DNA from: Proteocatella sp051653405
GTDB lineage: Bacteria > Bacillota > Clostridia > Peptostreptococcales > Filifactoraceae
Direction of reading: 5' to 3'
Assembly (NCBI GenBank): GCA_051653405.1
Contig: JBOFWC010000018.1
Coordinates: forward strand, 1-8,210
DNA: 8,210 nt
Made by a program: the position numbers and the translations under genes. This document shows positions 1 through 6,691 of the stretch, piece by piece (positions within the stretch are counted from its first letter, which is position 1; each line of letters begins with the position of its first letter). The notes below the pieces were generated by a model. That model ran no database searches, was not told where the DNA came from, and worked only from the letters and a program-made list of their open reading frames with translations.

Positions 1-1
1 T

Positions 2-286
2 AGCGGATTATTATATATGGGCATTGTTTATGAATTAAGGAAGATGTTTAAAAGTTTAAATCAAAGAGAACCTTTTACAAGAGCGAATGTAGCGAGTTTT
101 AAAAGGATAGCCGTGTTAGCACTGTGGGTCGCAGCAATATATGCCATAAAAATCGTTTTTTATATTTCCTTATTAACCATCGTAATAGGAATGGCAGCTT
201 TGTCAGTTGGCTTATGTGCATTAATTATTGGTGAAGTATTTAGGCAAGCAGTGGAAGTAAAAGAAGAAAATGATCTTACAATATAG
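2..286 (+). CDS. DUF2975 family membrane protein, 3' part (5' end outside window)
   Basis: The frame is open to the left edge, so this is the C-terminal part of a longer protein; the ATG at 17 is probably internal. DUF2975 proteins are small integral membrane proteins, usually about 150 residues, of unknown biochemical role and normally encoded beside a Cro/C1-type regulator. Counting from the ATG at 17, a family-like amphipathic stretch is seen (LRKMFKSLNQREPFTRANV, residues 7-25). Two hydrophobic membrane segments follow at about 31-48 and 50-73. The acidic tail FRQAVEVKEENDLTI is characteristic of the family. The TAG stop at 284-286 overlaps the ribosome binding site of the next gene, so the two are almost certainly co-transcribed and translationally linked. 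A sensor or antagonist role toward the regulator is inference only. Confidence 0.85.
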   Translation, partial: SGLLYMGIVYELRKMFKSLNQREPFTRANVASFKRIAVLALWVAAIYAIKIVFYISLLTIVIGMAALSVGLCALIIGEVFRQAVEVKEENDLTI

Positions 287-298
287 GTGGTGATGAAA

Positions 299-514
299 AT
301 GGCAATAATAGTAAACCTTGATGTTATGATGGCCAAACGAAAAATGGGTTTATCTGAACTGGCCGTTAAGGTAGACCTTGCGTTAGCAAATTTGTCGATT
401 CTTAAAAATAATAAAGCCAAGGCAATACGATTTTCAACTCTAGAAGCCATTTGCAAAGCTCTAAATTGTCAACCTGGTGATATCTTGGAGTTTGTTCCTG
501 ATGCTAAGGAATGA
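299..514 (+). CDS. YozG-like Cro/C1 (XRE) helix-turn-helix regulator
   Basis: A 71-residue, single-domain DNA-binding protein. Start ATG 299 is chosen because AGGTGGTG (285-292) lies six bases upstream and the family begins with MAII; GTG 287 and ATG 293 are in frame but sit on or too near that site. The helix-turn-helix covers about residues 10-62: MMAKRKMGLSELAVKV is the first helical part, LANLSILKN the recognition region, KAKAIRFSTLEAICKALNC the following helices, and QPGDILEF the C-terminal signature. Members of this group are nearly always the partner of a DUF2975 gene, as here. From memory the usual loop reads KNGKAKAIRF, while this protein has KNNKAKAIRF, a small departure. It probably controls its own operon; the operator would lie outside the window. 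Confidence 0.88.
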   Translation: MAIIVNLDVMMAKRKMGLSELAVKVDLALANLSILKNNKAKAIRFSTLEAICKALNCQPGDILEFVPDAKE

Positions 515-700
515 ATGGCATATAATACAACAGTATTAATTAGTCTATTACTTTGTATGGTTATTAGATATTCGTTGATTTGAGTAGAGGGATTGCTCAG
601 AATAAAAAAGGTATTAAATAACATTTTCGGTACTATTCTGTTGCTGCTTCACTGGTTCAGGTTCTGTGGTTTTGTGCGCAATGGTTTTAGAAATGGCTGA
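515..700 (+). other. Possible decayed small membrane-protein coding stretch
   Basis: An ATG directly abuts the regulator's TGA stop (512-514), with AAGGA at 506-510 upstream. It encodes 22 largely hydrophobic residues (MAYNTTVLISLLLCMVIRYS then LI) and ends at TGA 581-583. The same frame continues open from 584 to TGA 698-700 and again reads as hydrophobic sequence (LNNIFGTILLLLHWFRF in the middle). This could be one small membrane protein broken by a nonsense change, a short hydrophobic peptide, or chance in AT-rich DNA. I do not recognise a family. The rest of the gap up to 797 shows no convincing promoter or terminator. Confidence 0.25.
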
Positions 701-797
701 TTGTTCCATGAGAAGTACATATATGAATTTGTAAAGAGCAGGATAAATCATGATGTGAAGAATGACCTATCGGGGGAAAGATATAGGGGGAATTTGT

Positions 798-2282
798 ATG
801 GTTGAGTTCGCTGAAGAAGTGAGAGATCAGGATCATGGGAAATTAGACAAAAAAAATGGTTCTATACTAATTCTGTCATTGTTAGTAGCTGTATTGTATG
901 ATTTTCTTTTTTATGAAAAGGTGGCAGGTATCTCTTATCCGATTTTCATTATTGTCCTGTATGCAGTAATGTATCAAAAAAAGAAAGAAGATTCGTTAAA
1001 AGGGCAGTGCTTTCAATGGTTTTTAACTTTAACGGTATTAGCCTTAGCTTTTACATATCTGCTTAATTCAAATGAAGTGCTCCAAACGATAAATTCCATA
1101 TTGATACCGGTAATATTTGTAGCGCATATTTTATTGATAACGGAGAAAAGAAAGTACGATTGGTTTCGCTACGGATTTTTAAAAGATATCCTTCATGGAT
1201 TGGTAATTCGTCCGATTGAGCATGTTCCCAAAATAGTTCATCTAATACCAGAGTTGATAGGGAGGGATAATGGCCTAACGAAAGATTCTATTATTAAAAG
1301 AGTACTTGTTGGTATCGTTTTCTCACTGCCGGTTCTGGGGGCCGTTATAACTTTGTTATCGTCTGCTGATTTGATGTTTGGTAAGCTTGTAAATGAGGTT
1401 CTGAGTAATGTAAATTTTGCAGATATAATAAAACAAACGCTGTTAATCGGATTTATTGCAGTGTTGGCTGGCAGTTATCTGTGGGGACTGACATACAGTG
1501 CACGAGAGCGAGTTCTTGACCGCGATGTCGACCGTAAAATGGACGAGGTGAGTATTCTTACTGGACTATGTTTGCTTAATATAGTGTATGGAGTATTCTC
1601 TTATATTCAATTCGCGTACTTATTTGGCGGCCTTTCTAATTTGTTACCTGAAGGGTTTACTTACGCGGAATATGCTAGAAGAGGTTTTTTCGAATTGGTT
1701 GTGGTTGCCACTGTTAATGTTGCTATTGTGCTTGGTAGTTTGAATCTTACAAAGATATCAGGAGTTCTTTCAGATAGAATATTTAAAATATTAAACTCTG
1801 GGCTGGTGGTTAGTACCCTTGTGATGTTATTTTCGTCTTTTGTTAGAATGCATTTATATGAAGAAGTATTTGGCTATACTTACCTTAGAGTATTTACCCA
1901 TGAATTTATCATCATGTTATTTTTCTTGTTAGGCATTACCTTATTTAGAGTGTGGTCCGGAAAATTGAATCTTGCTAAATGGTACATTGTGATTAGCCTA
2001 ATTGCCTATGTGTTAATTAACTATATCAATGTTGACGTGTTTATTGCCCATAAAAATATGGAGCGATATTATAAAACTGGAATTATTGATATAAATTATT
2101 TAGCGCAAATGTCTTATGATACAACCCCTTATCTGCAACAACTTACAAATGATCCTAATTCTTTAATTGCAGCTTCAGCTCAAAAAGCGATTGTGGATCG
2201 AAAGAAAGCAGTGGCAATAAAAATGGAGTGGCAATCTTATAATTTGTCAAAACAACGGGCAAGTGAGATGCTTAATCAGTAA
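798..2282 (+). CDS. DUF4173/DUF4153-like polytopic membrane protein
   Basis: A 494-residue integral membrane protein of unknown function. The ATG at 798 is preferred over the upstream in-frame ATG at 762 because AGGGGG (785-790) lies seven bases before it; 762 has only a weak site. Many hydrophobic segments are visible, at about residues 23-39, 44-59, 73-89, 98-114, 168-188, 213-231, 251-277, 298-315, 333-349, 367-383 and 394-411. The family signature is YLFGG followed by FTYAEYARRGFFEL (274-300). The C-terminal soluble part contains a pattern typical of the family: NVDVFIAHKNMERY, then DINYLAQMS and a Thr-Pro-Tyr-Leu-Gln-Gln segment (411-448). The last 40 residues are basic, consistent with a cytoplasmic tail. 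A DUF2809 gene follows after 26 bases, so the pair is probably an operon. No promoter could be assigned upstream. Confidence 0.85.
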   Translation: MVEFAEEVRDQDHGKLDKKNGSILILSLLVAVLYDFLFYEKVAGISYPIFIIVLYAVMYQKKKEDSLKGQCFQWFLTLTVLALAFTYLLNSNEVLQTINSILIPVIFVAHILLITEKRKYDWFRYGFLKDILHGLVIRPIEHVPKIVHLIPELIGRDNGLTKDSIIKRVLVGIVFSLPVLGAVITLLSSADLMFGKLVNEVLSNVNFADIIKQTLLIGFIAVLAGSYLWGLTYSARERVLDRDVDRKMDEVSILTGLCLLNIVYGVFSYIQFAYLFGGLSNLLPEGFTYAEYARRGFFELVVVATVNVAIVLGSLNLTKISGVLSDRIFKILNSGLVVSTLVMLFSSFVRMHLYEEVFGYTYLRVFTHEFIIMLFFLLGITLFRVWSGKLNLAKWYIVISLIAYVLINYINVDVFIAHKNMERYYKTGIIDINYLAQMSYDTTPYLQQLTNDPNSLIAASAQKAIVDRKKAVAIKMEWQSYNLSKQRASEMLNQ

Positions 2283-2308
2283 AGAGTCGATAAAGGAGGG
2301 GCTTTACG

Positions 2309-2704
2309 TTGATTATGCGTAAGCGGCTATATTATTTAATGACAGTAATTGGAGTTATTATATTAGGCTTACTTTCTCGAGAACTTTCTAGTTGGTTGCC
2401 TAAATGGATAGGGAGTATTTTGTGGGGAACAATGGTGTTTTTCATTATGGGATTTATCTTTAGGGCTAGATCTACGCGATATGTTGGGCTGCTAGCAATC
2501 GTCTTTTCGATTGGGGTTGAAGCAGCTAAGTTATATCATACGCCGGAGATTGATGCCTTTCGTTATACAACAATGGGAGGACTGTTGTTAGGGCATGTCT
2601 TTTCATGGAATAATATTTTTCTTTACATAAATGGAATTGTCTTGGGGGCTATATATGAAAATTCGTGGTTAAAAATTCAAAGCCATTGGAAATGTTTTTT
2701 TTGA
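2309..2704 (+). CDS. DUF2809 family small membrane protein
   Basis: A 131-residue membrane protein of unknown function. The start is TTG 2309, chosen because AAAGGAGGGG (2292-2301) lies seven bases upstream; ATG 2315 would be 13 bases away. Hydrophobic segments are at about residues 8-23, 34-51, 58-72 and 103-116. Family features are LLSRE after the first segment (21-25), the Glu-rich stretch EAAKLYH near residue 71 (often E-x-x-Q-L-Y in relatives), a DAFRYTTMG loop and GHVFSWNNIFLYINGIVLGA (95-114). The gene follows the DUF4173-like gene closely and is probably its partner. The last few codons and the TGA stop (2702-2704) lie in the left end of repeat copy A, so the extreme C-terminus (Trp-Lys-Cys-Phe-Phe) may have been created by repeat insertion. 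The length is still normal for the family. Confidence 0.85.
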   Translation: MIMRKRLYYLMTVIGVIILGLLSRELSSWLPKWIGSILWGTMVFFIMGFIFRARSTRYVGLLAIVFSIGVEAAKLYHTPEIDAFRYTTMGGLLLGHVFSWNNIFLYINGIVLGAIYENSWLKIQSHWKCFF

Positions 2705-2881
2705 CAACAAGGTGATATTCTTTAAATAAGAGAAGGTAAAAGCTACCAAGTAATGTAAAGAAATTAAGGAAACGGACAGGGTTCCGATACATAAATTAAA
2801 ATGACTGGCAGGGATAGTAATGGGGATTATAGCTAAAAGTTGACAGAAAAGAAGCGTCCCTAAGTGTCTCTAAGTGTCTCC
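2695..2881 (+). repeat. MITE/REP-like repeat, copy A (full right end, degenerate left end)
   Basis: This segment matches 6825-6956 (copy B) in the same orientation. Positions 2701-2760 and 6831-6890 agree at about 55 of 60 bases by eye, and 2825-2870 matches the end of copy B closely. The right end, TTGACAGAAAAGAAGCGTCCC split across 2840-2860, is the inverse complement of the left end of copy B (GGGACGCTTCTTTT at 6817-6830 followed by TTGACA). The right end then carries two perfect tandem decamers, TAAGTGTCTC at 2861-2870 and 2871-2880. The left terminal sequence is diverged or lost where it meets the DUF2809 gene. No transposase is encoded, so it is a non-autonomous element or palindromic intergenic repeat. 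Ends of the general form GGGACGSTTCTTTT-TTGACA are common around Y1/REP-type elements in Bacillota (family knowledge, not tested here). Confidence 0.75.
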
Positions 2882-2906
2882 AGCTTAAGTTTAAGGGGGA
2901 ACTGAT

Positions 2907-3389
2907 TTGAATGGTGCTATTTTAGATAAAGGTGAAAAATATTATACTTATATGGGTAAGGTGTTTGCTGCTATTAAGGATGAACAGCTAAAATATAACT
3001 GGTTAATAACAGATTGCATATGTTATCCTGAAAATACTAATTATGCAGAACTTTTATCGAAAGAATATGCCTGGCTTACAGGAGAAGAACTGACAAGCAT
3101 GATTGATATAGAAAATTTCCAGTGGATATGGGCTGTTTTATCAGGTTTCCCGAAAAATGTTACATTAAAAGAAGTTTTAAAGTATAAATTACCTTATGCA
3201 GATGGTTTTAGAGGATTTTGGGGGGCTACATTAAATATTCAACATCCATTGGCAGCTGTTGAAATTGTGCCGTGGGATAGTTCACTTGTTTTGGTGATTA
3301 GCAGAAACGGTACTATTATTGATAATTTTATGAACTACTTTCCCTTAGCGCAAGATTTAACAACATATAACAAGCAATTCGAAAAATAA
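2907..3389 (+). CDS. Hypothetical protein, 160 aa, possibly DUF2691-like
   Basis: A soluble acidic-to-neutral protein without signal peptide or membrane segment. The start is TTG 2907, preceded by AAGGGGGA (2893-2900) six bases upstream; there is no better in-frame ATG. It contains an N-terminal KYYTYMGKVFAAIKDEQLKYNWLI region (residues 11-34), a central FQWIWAVLSGFPKN (71-84) and a C-terminal AVEIVPWDSSLVLVISRNG then IIDNFMNYFPLAQDL (117-151). The arrangement, a beta-strand with Trp/Asp-Ser-Ser followed by a helix and a Tyr-Phe-Pro motif, recalls small DUF2691-like or immunity-type proteins, but I cannot assign the family with confidence. The gene starts 25 bases after repeat copy A and has its own terminator at 3446-3477, so it is a single-gene unit whose promoter may lie in the repeat. 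Confidence 0.7.
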   Translation: MNGAILDKGEKYYTYMGKVFAAIKDEQLKYNWLITDCICYPENTNYAELLSKEYAWLTGEELTSMIDIENFQWIWAVLSGFPKNVTLKEVLKYKLPYADGFRGFWGATLNIQHPLAAVEIVPWDSSLVLVISRNGTIIDNFMNYFPLAQDLTTYNKQFEK

Positions 3390-3445
3390 TTATTTCGTAA
3401 TTTTTAACTATTTTATCGAAATGACGTTTGTTTGGTGGAAGCTGG

Positions 3446-3477
3446 CCTCAACTCTTTTAAATAAGGGTTGGGGTTTT
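3446..3477 (+). terminator. Rho-independent terminator after the 160-aa gene
   Basis: CCTCAACTCTT (3446-3456) pairs with AAGGGTTGGGG (3463-3473) to give an 11-bp stem that includes G-U pairs, with a six-base loop and TTTT directly after. It lies 56 bases beyond the stop of the 160-aa gene. The remaining sequence 3481-3610 shows nothing I can interpret. Confidence 0.75.
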
Positions 3478-3612
3478 ATACATTTGATAAATGACAAGAT
3501 GATAGCCCCGGATAGCTCTGTAGTTTTTCAACAAGGCTGACATTATAAAAAACAGAAAAAAGAATAATTTAACCAATAAATAGAACATATAATTTTTATT
3601 ATGATGTAAAAG

Positions 3613-3641
3613 TTGATGACACCTATATTTAAGAATATACT
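3613..3641 (+). promoter_or_regulatory. Candidate sigma-A promoter for the DUF2971 gene
   Basis: TTGATG (3613-3618) and TATACT (3636-3641) are separated by exactly 17 bases. They match the -35 and -10 consensus at four and five of six positions. Transcription would begin near 3648, giving a leader of under 20 bases before the ATG at 3665. The site was read by eye only. Confidence 0.5.
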
Positions 3642-3654
3642 TTAAGTATAGGTG
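3620..3654 (+). promoter_or_regulatory. Inverted repeat over promoter and Shine-Dalgarno site (operator or SD-sequestering hairpin)
   Basis: CACCTATA (3620-3627) and TATAGGTG (3647-3654) are perfect 8-bp inverted arms separated by 19 bases. A second, nested palindrome, ATACTT-T-AAGTAT, lies at about 3637-3649. The arms bracket the proposed -10 element, and the right arm covers most of the ribosome binding site AGGTGGTG (3650-3657). If transcription starts near 3648 this is a DNA operator. If it starts upstream, the RNA would fold and hide the ribosome binding site. Either reading implies tight control of the next gene. Confidence 0.5.
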
Positions 3655-3664
3655 GTGTTATAAT

Positions 3665-4411
3665 ATGAAAAATGATTTGGGCGAAGATATTCCTCGAATA
3701 TTATATAAGTATATGTCTTGGACGGTAGATGATGGAATAGAAAACTATTCTAAAAGTTTATTTAAAAATAGGCGAGTTCATTTACAAGAACCTAAAAATT
3801 TTAATGATCCATTTGATTGTAAGATTTACTTTAAAAATTGTGATAAAGAACGAAACCTATTAAAAGAAAATTATTCAGATGATATGAATTTATATCATAG
3901 AACTGGTGTATGGGTAACTTGTTTAACTGAAGACCCCAAAAATATTTTAATGTGGTCACATTATGCAGATAAACATCAAGGGATTTGTTTGGAATTAGAT
4001 ATGTTAGTGGATGTTGTGAAAATGGAATATGATAAAAATTATCCTGTATATGATATGGATATACTTGATTTGGAGTATACGGGGAAATTACCATATAATG
4101 AGCTGATAAAATTATGGAAAATGTTTCATGCTAGAAAATCTGATTTATGGAAATATGAAAAAGAGTATAGATTTTTAACAAGTGACAAAAGTCAATTAAT
4201 AATAGACGGTAATAAATATTTTTTTCCGTTGGATGAGTTTGCTATTGTTAAAAGCATTATTTGTGGCTGTAGAATGAAAGAAGAAACAATTTGCAAAATA
4301 CAAGCCTTTCTAAAAGAACAAAAGATAAATATACCAATAAAGCAGACAAAAGAAAAACTGTCTGAATATGGATTGGATATAGAATCTTGGTCAGAACACA
4401 TAAATGAATGA
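3665..4411 (+). CDS. DUF2971 domain protein
   Basis: A 248-residue soluble protein, near the normal family length. ATG 3665 follows AGGTGGTG (3650-3657) by seven bases. Family motifs appear in order: RILYKYMSW (11-19), a VHLQEPKNFNDPFD strand-turn (38-51), VWVTCLTED (82-90), the signature MWSHYADKHQGICLELD (96-112), HARKSDLWKYEKEYRF (155-170) and IVKSIICGCRMKEE (194-207). Conserved polar residues that could form an active site are His99, Tyr100, the Asp/Glu pair near 110-112 and Lys163, Glu165, Glu167 of the YEKEYRF motif. The biochemical activity of DUF2971 is not established to my knowledge; members often turn up in accessory and defence-like neighbourhoods. It lies upstream of an abortive-infection remnant and is probably controlled by the inverted repeat at 3620-3654. 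Base composition is distinctly AT-rich. Confidence 0.88.
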   Translation: MKNDLGEDIPRILYKYMSWTVDDGIENYSKSLFKNRRVHLQEPKNFNDPFDCKIYFKNCDKERNLLKENYSDDMNLYHRTGVWVTCLTEDPKNILMWSHYADKHQGICLELDMLVDVVKMEYDKNYPVYDMDILDLEYTGKLPYNELIKLWKMFHARKSDLWKYEKEYRFLTSDKSQLIIDGNKYFFPLDEFAIVKSIICGCRMKEETICKIQAFLKEQKINIPIKQTKEKLSEYGLDIESWSEHINE

Positions 4412-4420
4412 GCCCACGAA

Positions 4421-4460
4421 TATGGTACTATAGCTAAAATTTGACAGAAAATAAACGATC
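4421..4460 (+). repeat. Degenerate right-end fragment of the repeat (copy C)
   Basis: The sequence TATAGCTAAAATTTGACAGA within 4429-4448 matches ATTATAGCTAAAAGTTGACAGAAAAGAAGCG of copies A and B with a few mismatches, and similarity fades through about 4460. Only the right terminus is present; the remainder of the element is absent. It lies between the DUF2971 stop and the abortive-infection remnant, in the same orientation as the other copies, and may mark an old insertion or deletion junction. Confidence 0.55.
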
Positions 4461-4716
4461 CTGAGAATCTTGTTCAATTATTTAGCATACTGCGAACGCA
4501 ACATTCTGTACTATTAAATTTAGTTCAAGAACAGAAGAAGTTAGTCGGGTGTTAAGAGCTATGGCTTTAATTATAGAACAGTTAAACACGTGGAGAAATA
4601 GGACGAGTATTGCACATGCAAATGAAGATATTTTGGATGAAGCCGAAGCGGTCCTGGCGATAAATGCAGCAAGAACGCTTTTGCATTACATCAATTCGAA
4701 GCTGGTTAGGCAGTAA
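4445..4716 (+). pseudogene. Frameshifted C-terminal remnant of an abortive-infection (Abi_C-like) protein
   Basis: Two frames together read like the end of one protein. From 4445 to TAA 4553-4555 one frame gives DPENLVQLFSILRTQHSVLL then NLVQEQKKL. From about 4536 another frame continues EEVSRVLRAMALIIEQLNTW, then RNRTSIAHANEDILDEAEAV and LAINAARTLLHYINSKLVRQ, to TAA 4714-4716. The pattern of an Arg-Asn dipeptide, an Ala-His pair and a final AVLAINAARTLLHYI-type helix is typical of the C-terminal domain of abortive-infection family proteins (Abi_C). One frameshift near 4530-4550 and the missing N-terminal domain mean the gene is dead. The 5' end joins the repeat fragment C. A 51-codon stretch from ATG 4561 remains open but has no ribosome binding site. 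It ends 35 bases before the 609-aa gene, so the two may once have shared an operon. Confidence 0.6.
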
Positions 4717-4751
4717 TAAAAAAAATATGGTAAATTTGAAAAAAGGTGAGA

Positions 4752-6581
4752 ATGATGTCGAGTTTCGGAGAGACAGACGCTATTTTTAGCTATGAACAAT
4801 TGCTATTAAAACAACCACATTTAAAGGTAGATGGAATATATAAATTTGGAAGCGGATACTACATTAAATGTGAAAACTTAGAGGTTTTACCGCTGGACAG
4901 CAAATATAAAACTATGCTTGATGCCTTTAATAATGAAATTAGAATATGTACTTGTCCAATTGAATTAGTGACAGAAATACCTAATGGAAGTGTTAGTTTA
5001 GAACAGAGAAATACAGCAGAAATGATAAATTTATCTGGAAACCCTTTGAATGTTTTTGATTTTAATAAGCAAGTAGCTTTATTATTATCGGCTGCACTAC
5101 CTAAATTATGGATAGAGTTTAATCATTCAATTCATGGATGGGATGTTTTTCTCGAGAGAGCGGCTTCAAAAGATGAAGAAAATATTATAAAAAATAAAAT
5201 TAATATGCTCAGTGGCTATGATGCCACTGTTATTTTTAAAATAGGGTTAAATCTTAAAGATGAATATAATGACACTAAAGGGCTTTCGCTTGCTGTTAGT
5301 AGGCTTTCTGTATTTAATTATTCGAAATCTATTATGGATAAATGGGAAGAAGATGAACAAATATGGTCAGAAAATAAAGTGAATTTATTTTCAACACCCC
5401 CTACCGCTACATCGGATGCTCAGAAAATCCAACAGAGGTCTTCGTGTTTAATAAATAGCTTGAATTGTGAAACGTATAATATCAGAAATTATTTAACGTT
5501 ATTTAAAGAGGTAATTCTTGTAGTTCCTACCGGCGATAAGATTGAAGAACTTTTGCATTCTTTAGATTTGACACAAAAGGAATTATTTAAGCTCTTGGAA
5601 ATTAATAGGATGAAATTAATTTTTCCGCAGTCTATTAACCTTTACAATAAAGAATTTCTAGAAAACACGGTTGCAATTAATCCCAGTAACCTAATATTTT
5701 CTCGGGAGCTAGCATATAGAACAGTAAATGATTTAAAATGTAGAAATCCTTTGGCGTTTTTGCCTCTACCCATTGATGAAAAGAAAGAAGTATTATTAGG
5801 ATTGTTGGATTTAGCATCTAAGCAACACAGATATGAATGGATAAATGGTTTGGCTAATGAGTTGTCAAACGCTTGGTGTAATATGTATGAGGTGTTGGCA
5901 ATTAGAGGGGCTTTAGGTACATTTAATGTTGGACTTGGACCGATTATTAATACAATGATTAAGGCGCTCAATGGAAAAGATTATTTTTTGGAAATCATGC
6001 AGGCTGCCAATTCAATTGAGTGGGCTGCTGCTAATCAGGCGGTACTTTGTCCAGTTGGGCCATTAGCTCAAAATGAAATAAATTTAGCATATCTATATTC
6101 TGGGGTTAGAAAAGATTGGAATTTTGGATTAATAACACAACCCAATATTGCCACTGAGGGAATTTTAACTATTGCAAAACATGTTCCAGTAGAAGAATTG
6201 GCAATAGCTTTTACGGGGAATGAAATTGACCAGTTTCGTAAAGTCTTGGTGGATATTACTCATAATAAAACGCCTGAAGAACTTGGTAGTACCGTTCAAG
6301 CGTTTAATGAGAGCGTAAAAAGATTTGAGAAAAACCGTAAAAGGCTTGATACCTGGGATGTCCAAGGGGTTTCTCTGGATGCTGCGTTGGAAGTTAGTAA
6401 CTTAGCGATTCCATTCTCGGGATTTATTGTAAAACGACTTGGAAATTTAGTAGAAAATTTGGGTGATAGATATAAATGTATTGATAAAATGTTAAGACAG
6501 GTAGAAGCGAAAACTCATATGACATCGCCTAATGTAGTGTTAGTCAGCCGAATGAGAGATAAGGTAAAGGACTTATTGTAA
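4752..6581 (+). CDS. Hypothetical 609-aa protein, no recognised family
   Basis: A large soluble protein. AAGGTGAG (4743-4750) is the ribosome binding site; ATG 4752 and ATG 4755 are both possible, and GTG 4746 lies inside that site and is unlikely. No signal peptide, clear membrane segment, Walker, nuclease or protease motif was found. The first 215 residues are mixed, with strands around 26-48, 66-76 and 156-168. A region from 245 to 325 (LFKEVILVVPTGDKIEELL, then LLEINRMKLIFPQ) looks like an alpha/beta unit, a strand followed by helices. Residues 345-600 are largely helical and contain NPLAFLPLPIDEKKEVLLGL (332-351), IEWAAANQAV and a conserved-looking Val-Gly-Pro turn near 435. The C-terminus (515-605) has basic helices, possibly coiled. 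It is the last large gene before repeat copy B and follows an abortive-infection remnant. A role in defence is only suggested by context. Confidence 0.85.
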   Translation: MMSSFGETDAIFSYEQLLLKQPHLKVDGIYKFGSGYYIKCENLEVLPLDSKYKTMLDAFNNEIRICTCPIELVTEIPNGSVSLEQRNTAEMINLSGNPLNVFDFNKQVALLLSAALPKLWIEFNHSIHGWDVFLERAASKDEENIIKNKINMLSGYDATVIFKIGLNLKDEYNDTKGLSLAVSRLSVFNYSKSIMDKWEEDEQIWSENKVNLFSTPPTATSDAQKIQQRSSCLINSLNCETYNIRNYLTLFKEVILVVPTGDKIEELLHSLDLTQKELFKLLEINRMKLIFPQSINLYNKEFLENTVAINPSNLIFSRELAYRTVNDLKCRNPLAFLPLPIDEKKEVLLGLLDLASKQHRYEWINGLANELSNAWCNMYEVLAIRGALGTFNVGLGPIINTMIKALNGKDYFLEIMQAANSIEWAAANQAVLCPVGPLAQNEINLAYLYSGVRKDWNFGLITQPNIATEGILTIAKHVPVEELAIAFTGNEIDQFRKVLVDITHNKTPEELGSTVQAFNESVKRFEKNRKRLDTWDVQGVSLDAALEVSNLAIPFSGFIVKRLGNLVENLGDRYKCIDKMLRQVEAKTHMTSPNVVLVSRMRDKVKDLL

Positions 6582-6691
6582 GATTGTAATGATAGGAATA
6601 CTGCGTTTTTGCTGTGCTAACATCGTTTTAGTCACTGAAAAATAACTGGAAATTATGTTGAAAAATGTTTAAAGGAAGGTGAGTGCTTATT

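Noticed and set aside
160..456. 98-codon ORF on the minus strand
   Set aside because: It is antisense to the well-recognised DUF2975 and helix-turn-helix genes and has no family features.
762..797. Longer start for the DUF4173-like gene at ATG 762
   Set aside because: The upstream sequence has only a weak ribosome binding site, while ATG 798 has AGGGGG at ideal spacing; the extra 12 residues do not look like family sequence.
2695..2881. Riboswitch or other structured leader upstream of the 160-aa gene
   Set aside because: The sequence recurs downstream at 6797-6956 with inverted termini and no equivalent gene after it, so a mobile repeat explains it better; no known riboswitch core was recognised.
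5642..5971. 109-codon ORF on the minus strand
   Set aside because: It lies entirely within the 609-aa gene, has no ribosome binding site and shows no recognisable domain; the plus-strand frame is clearly the coding one.
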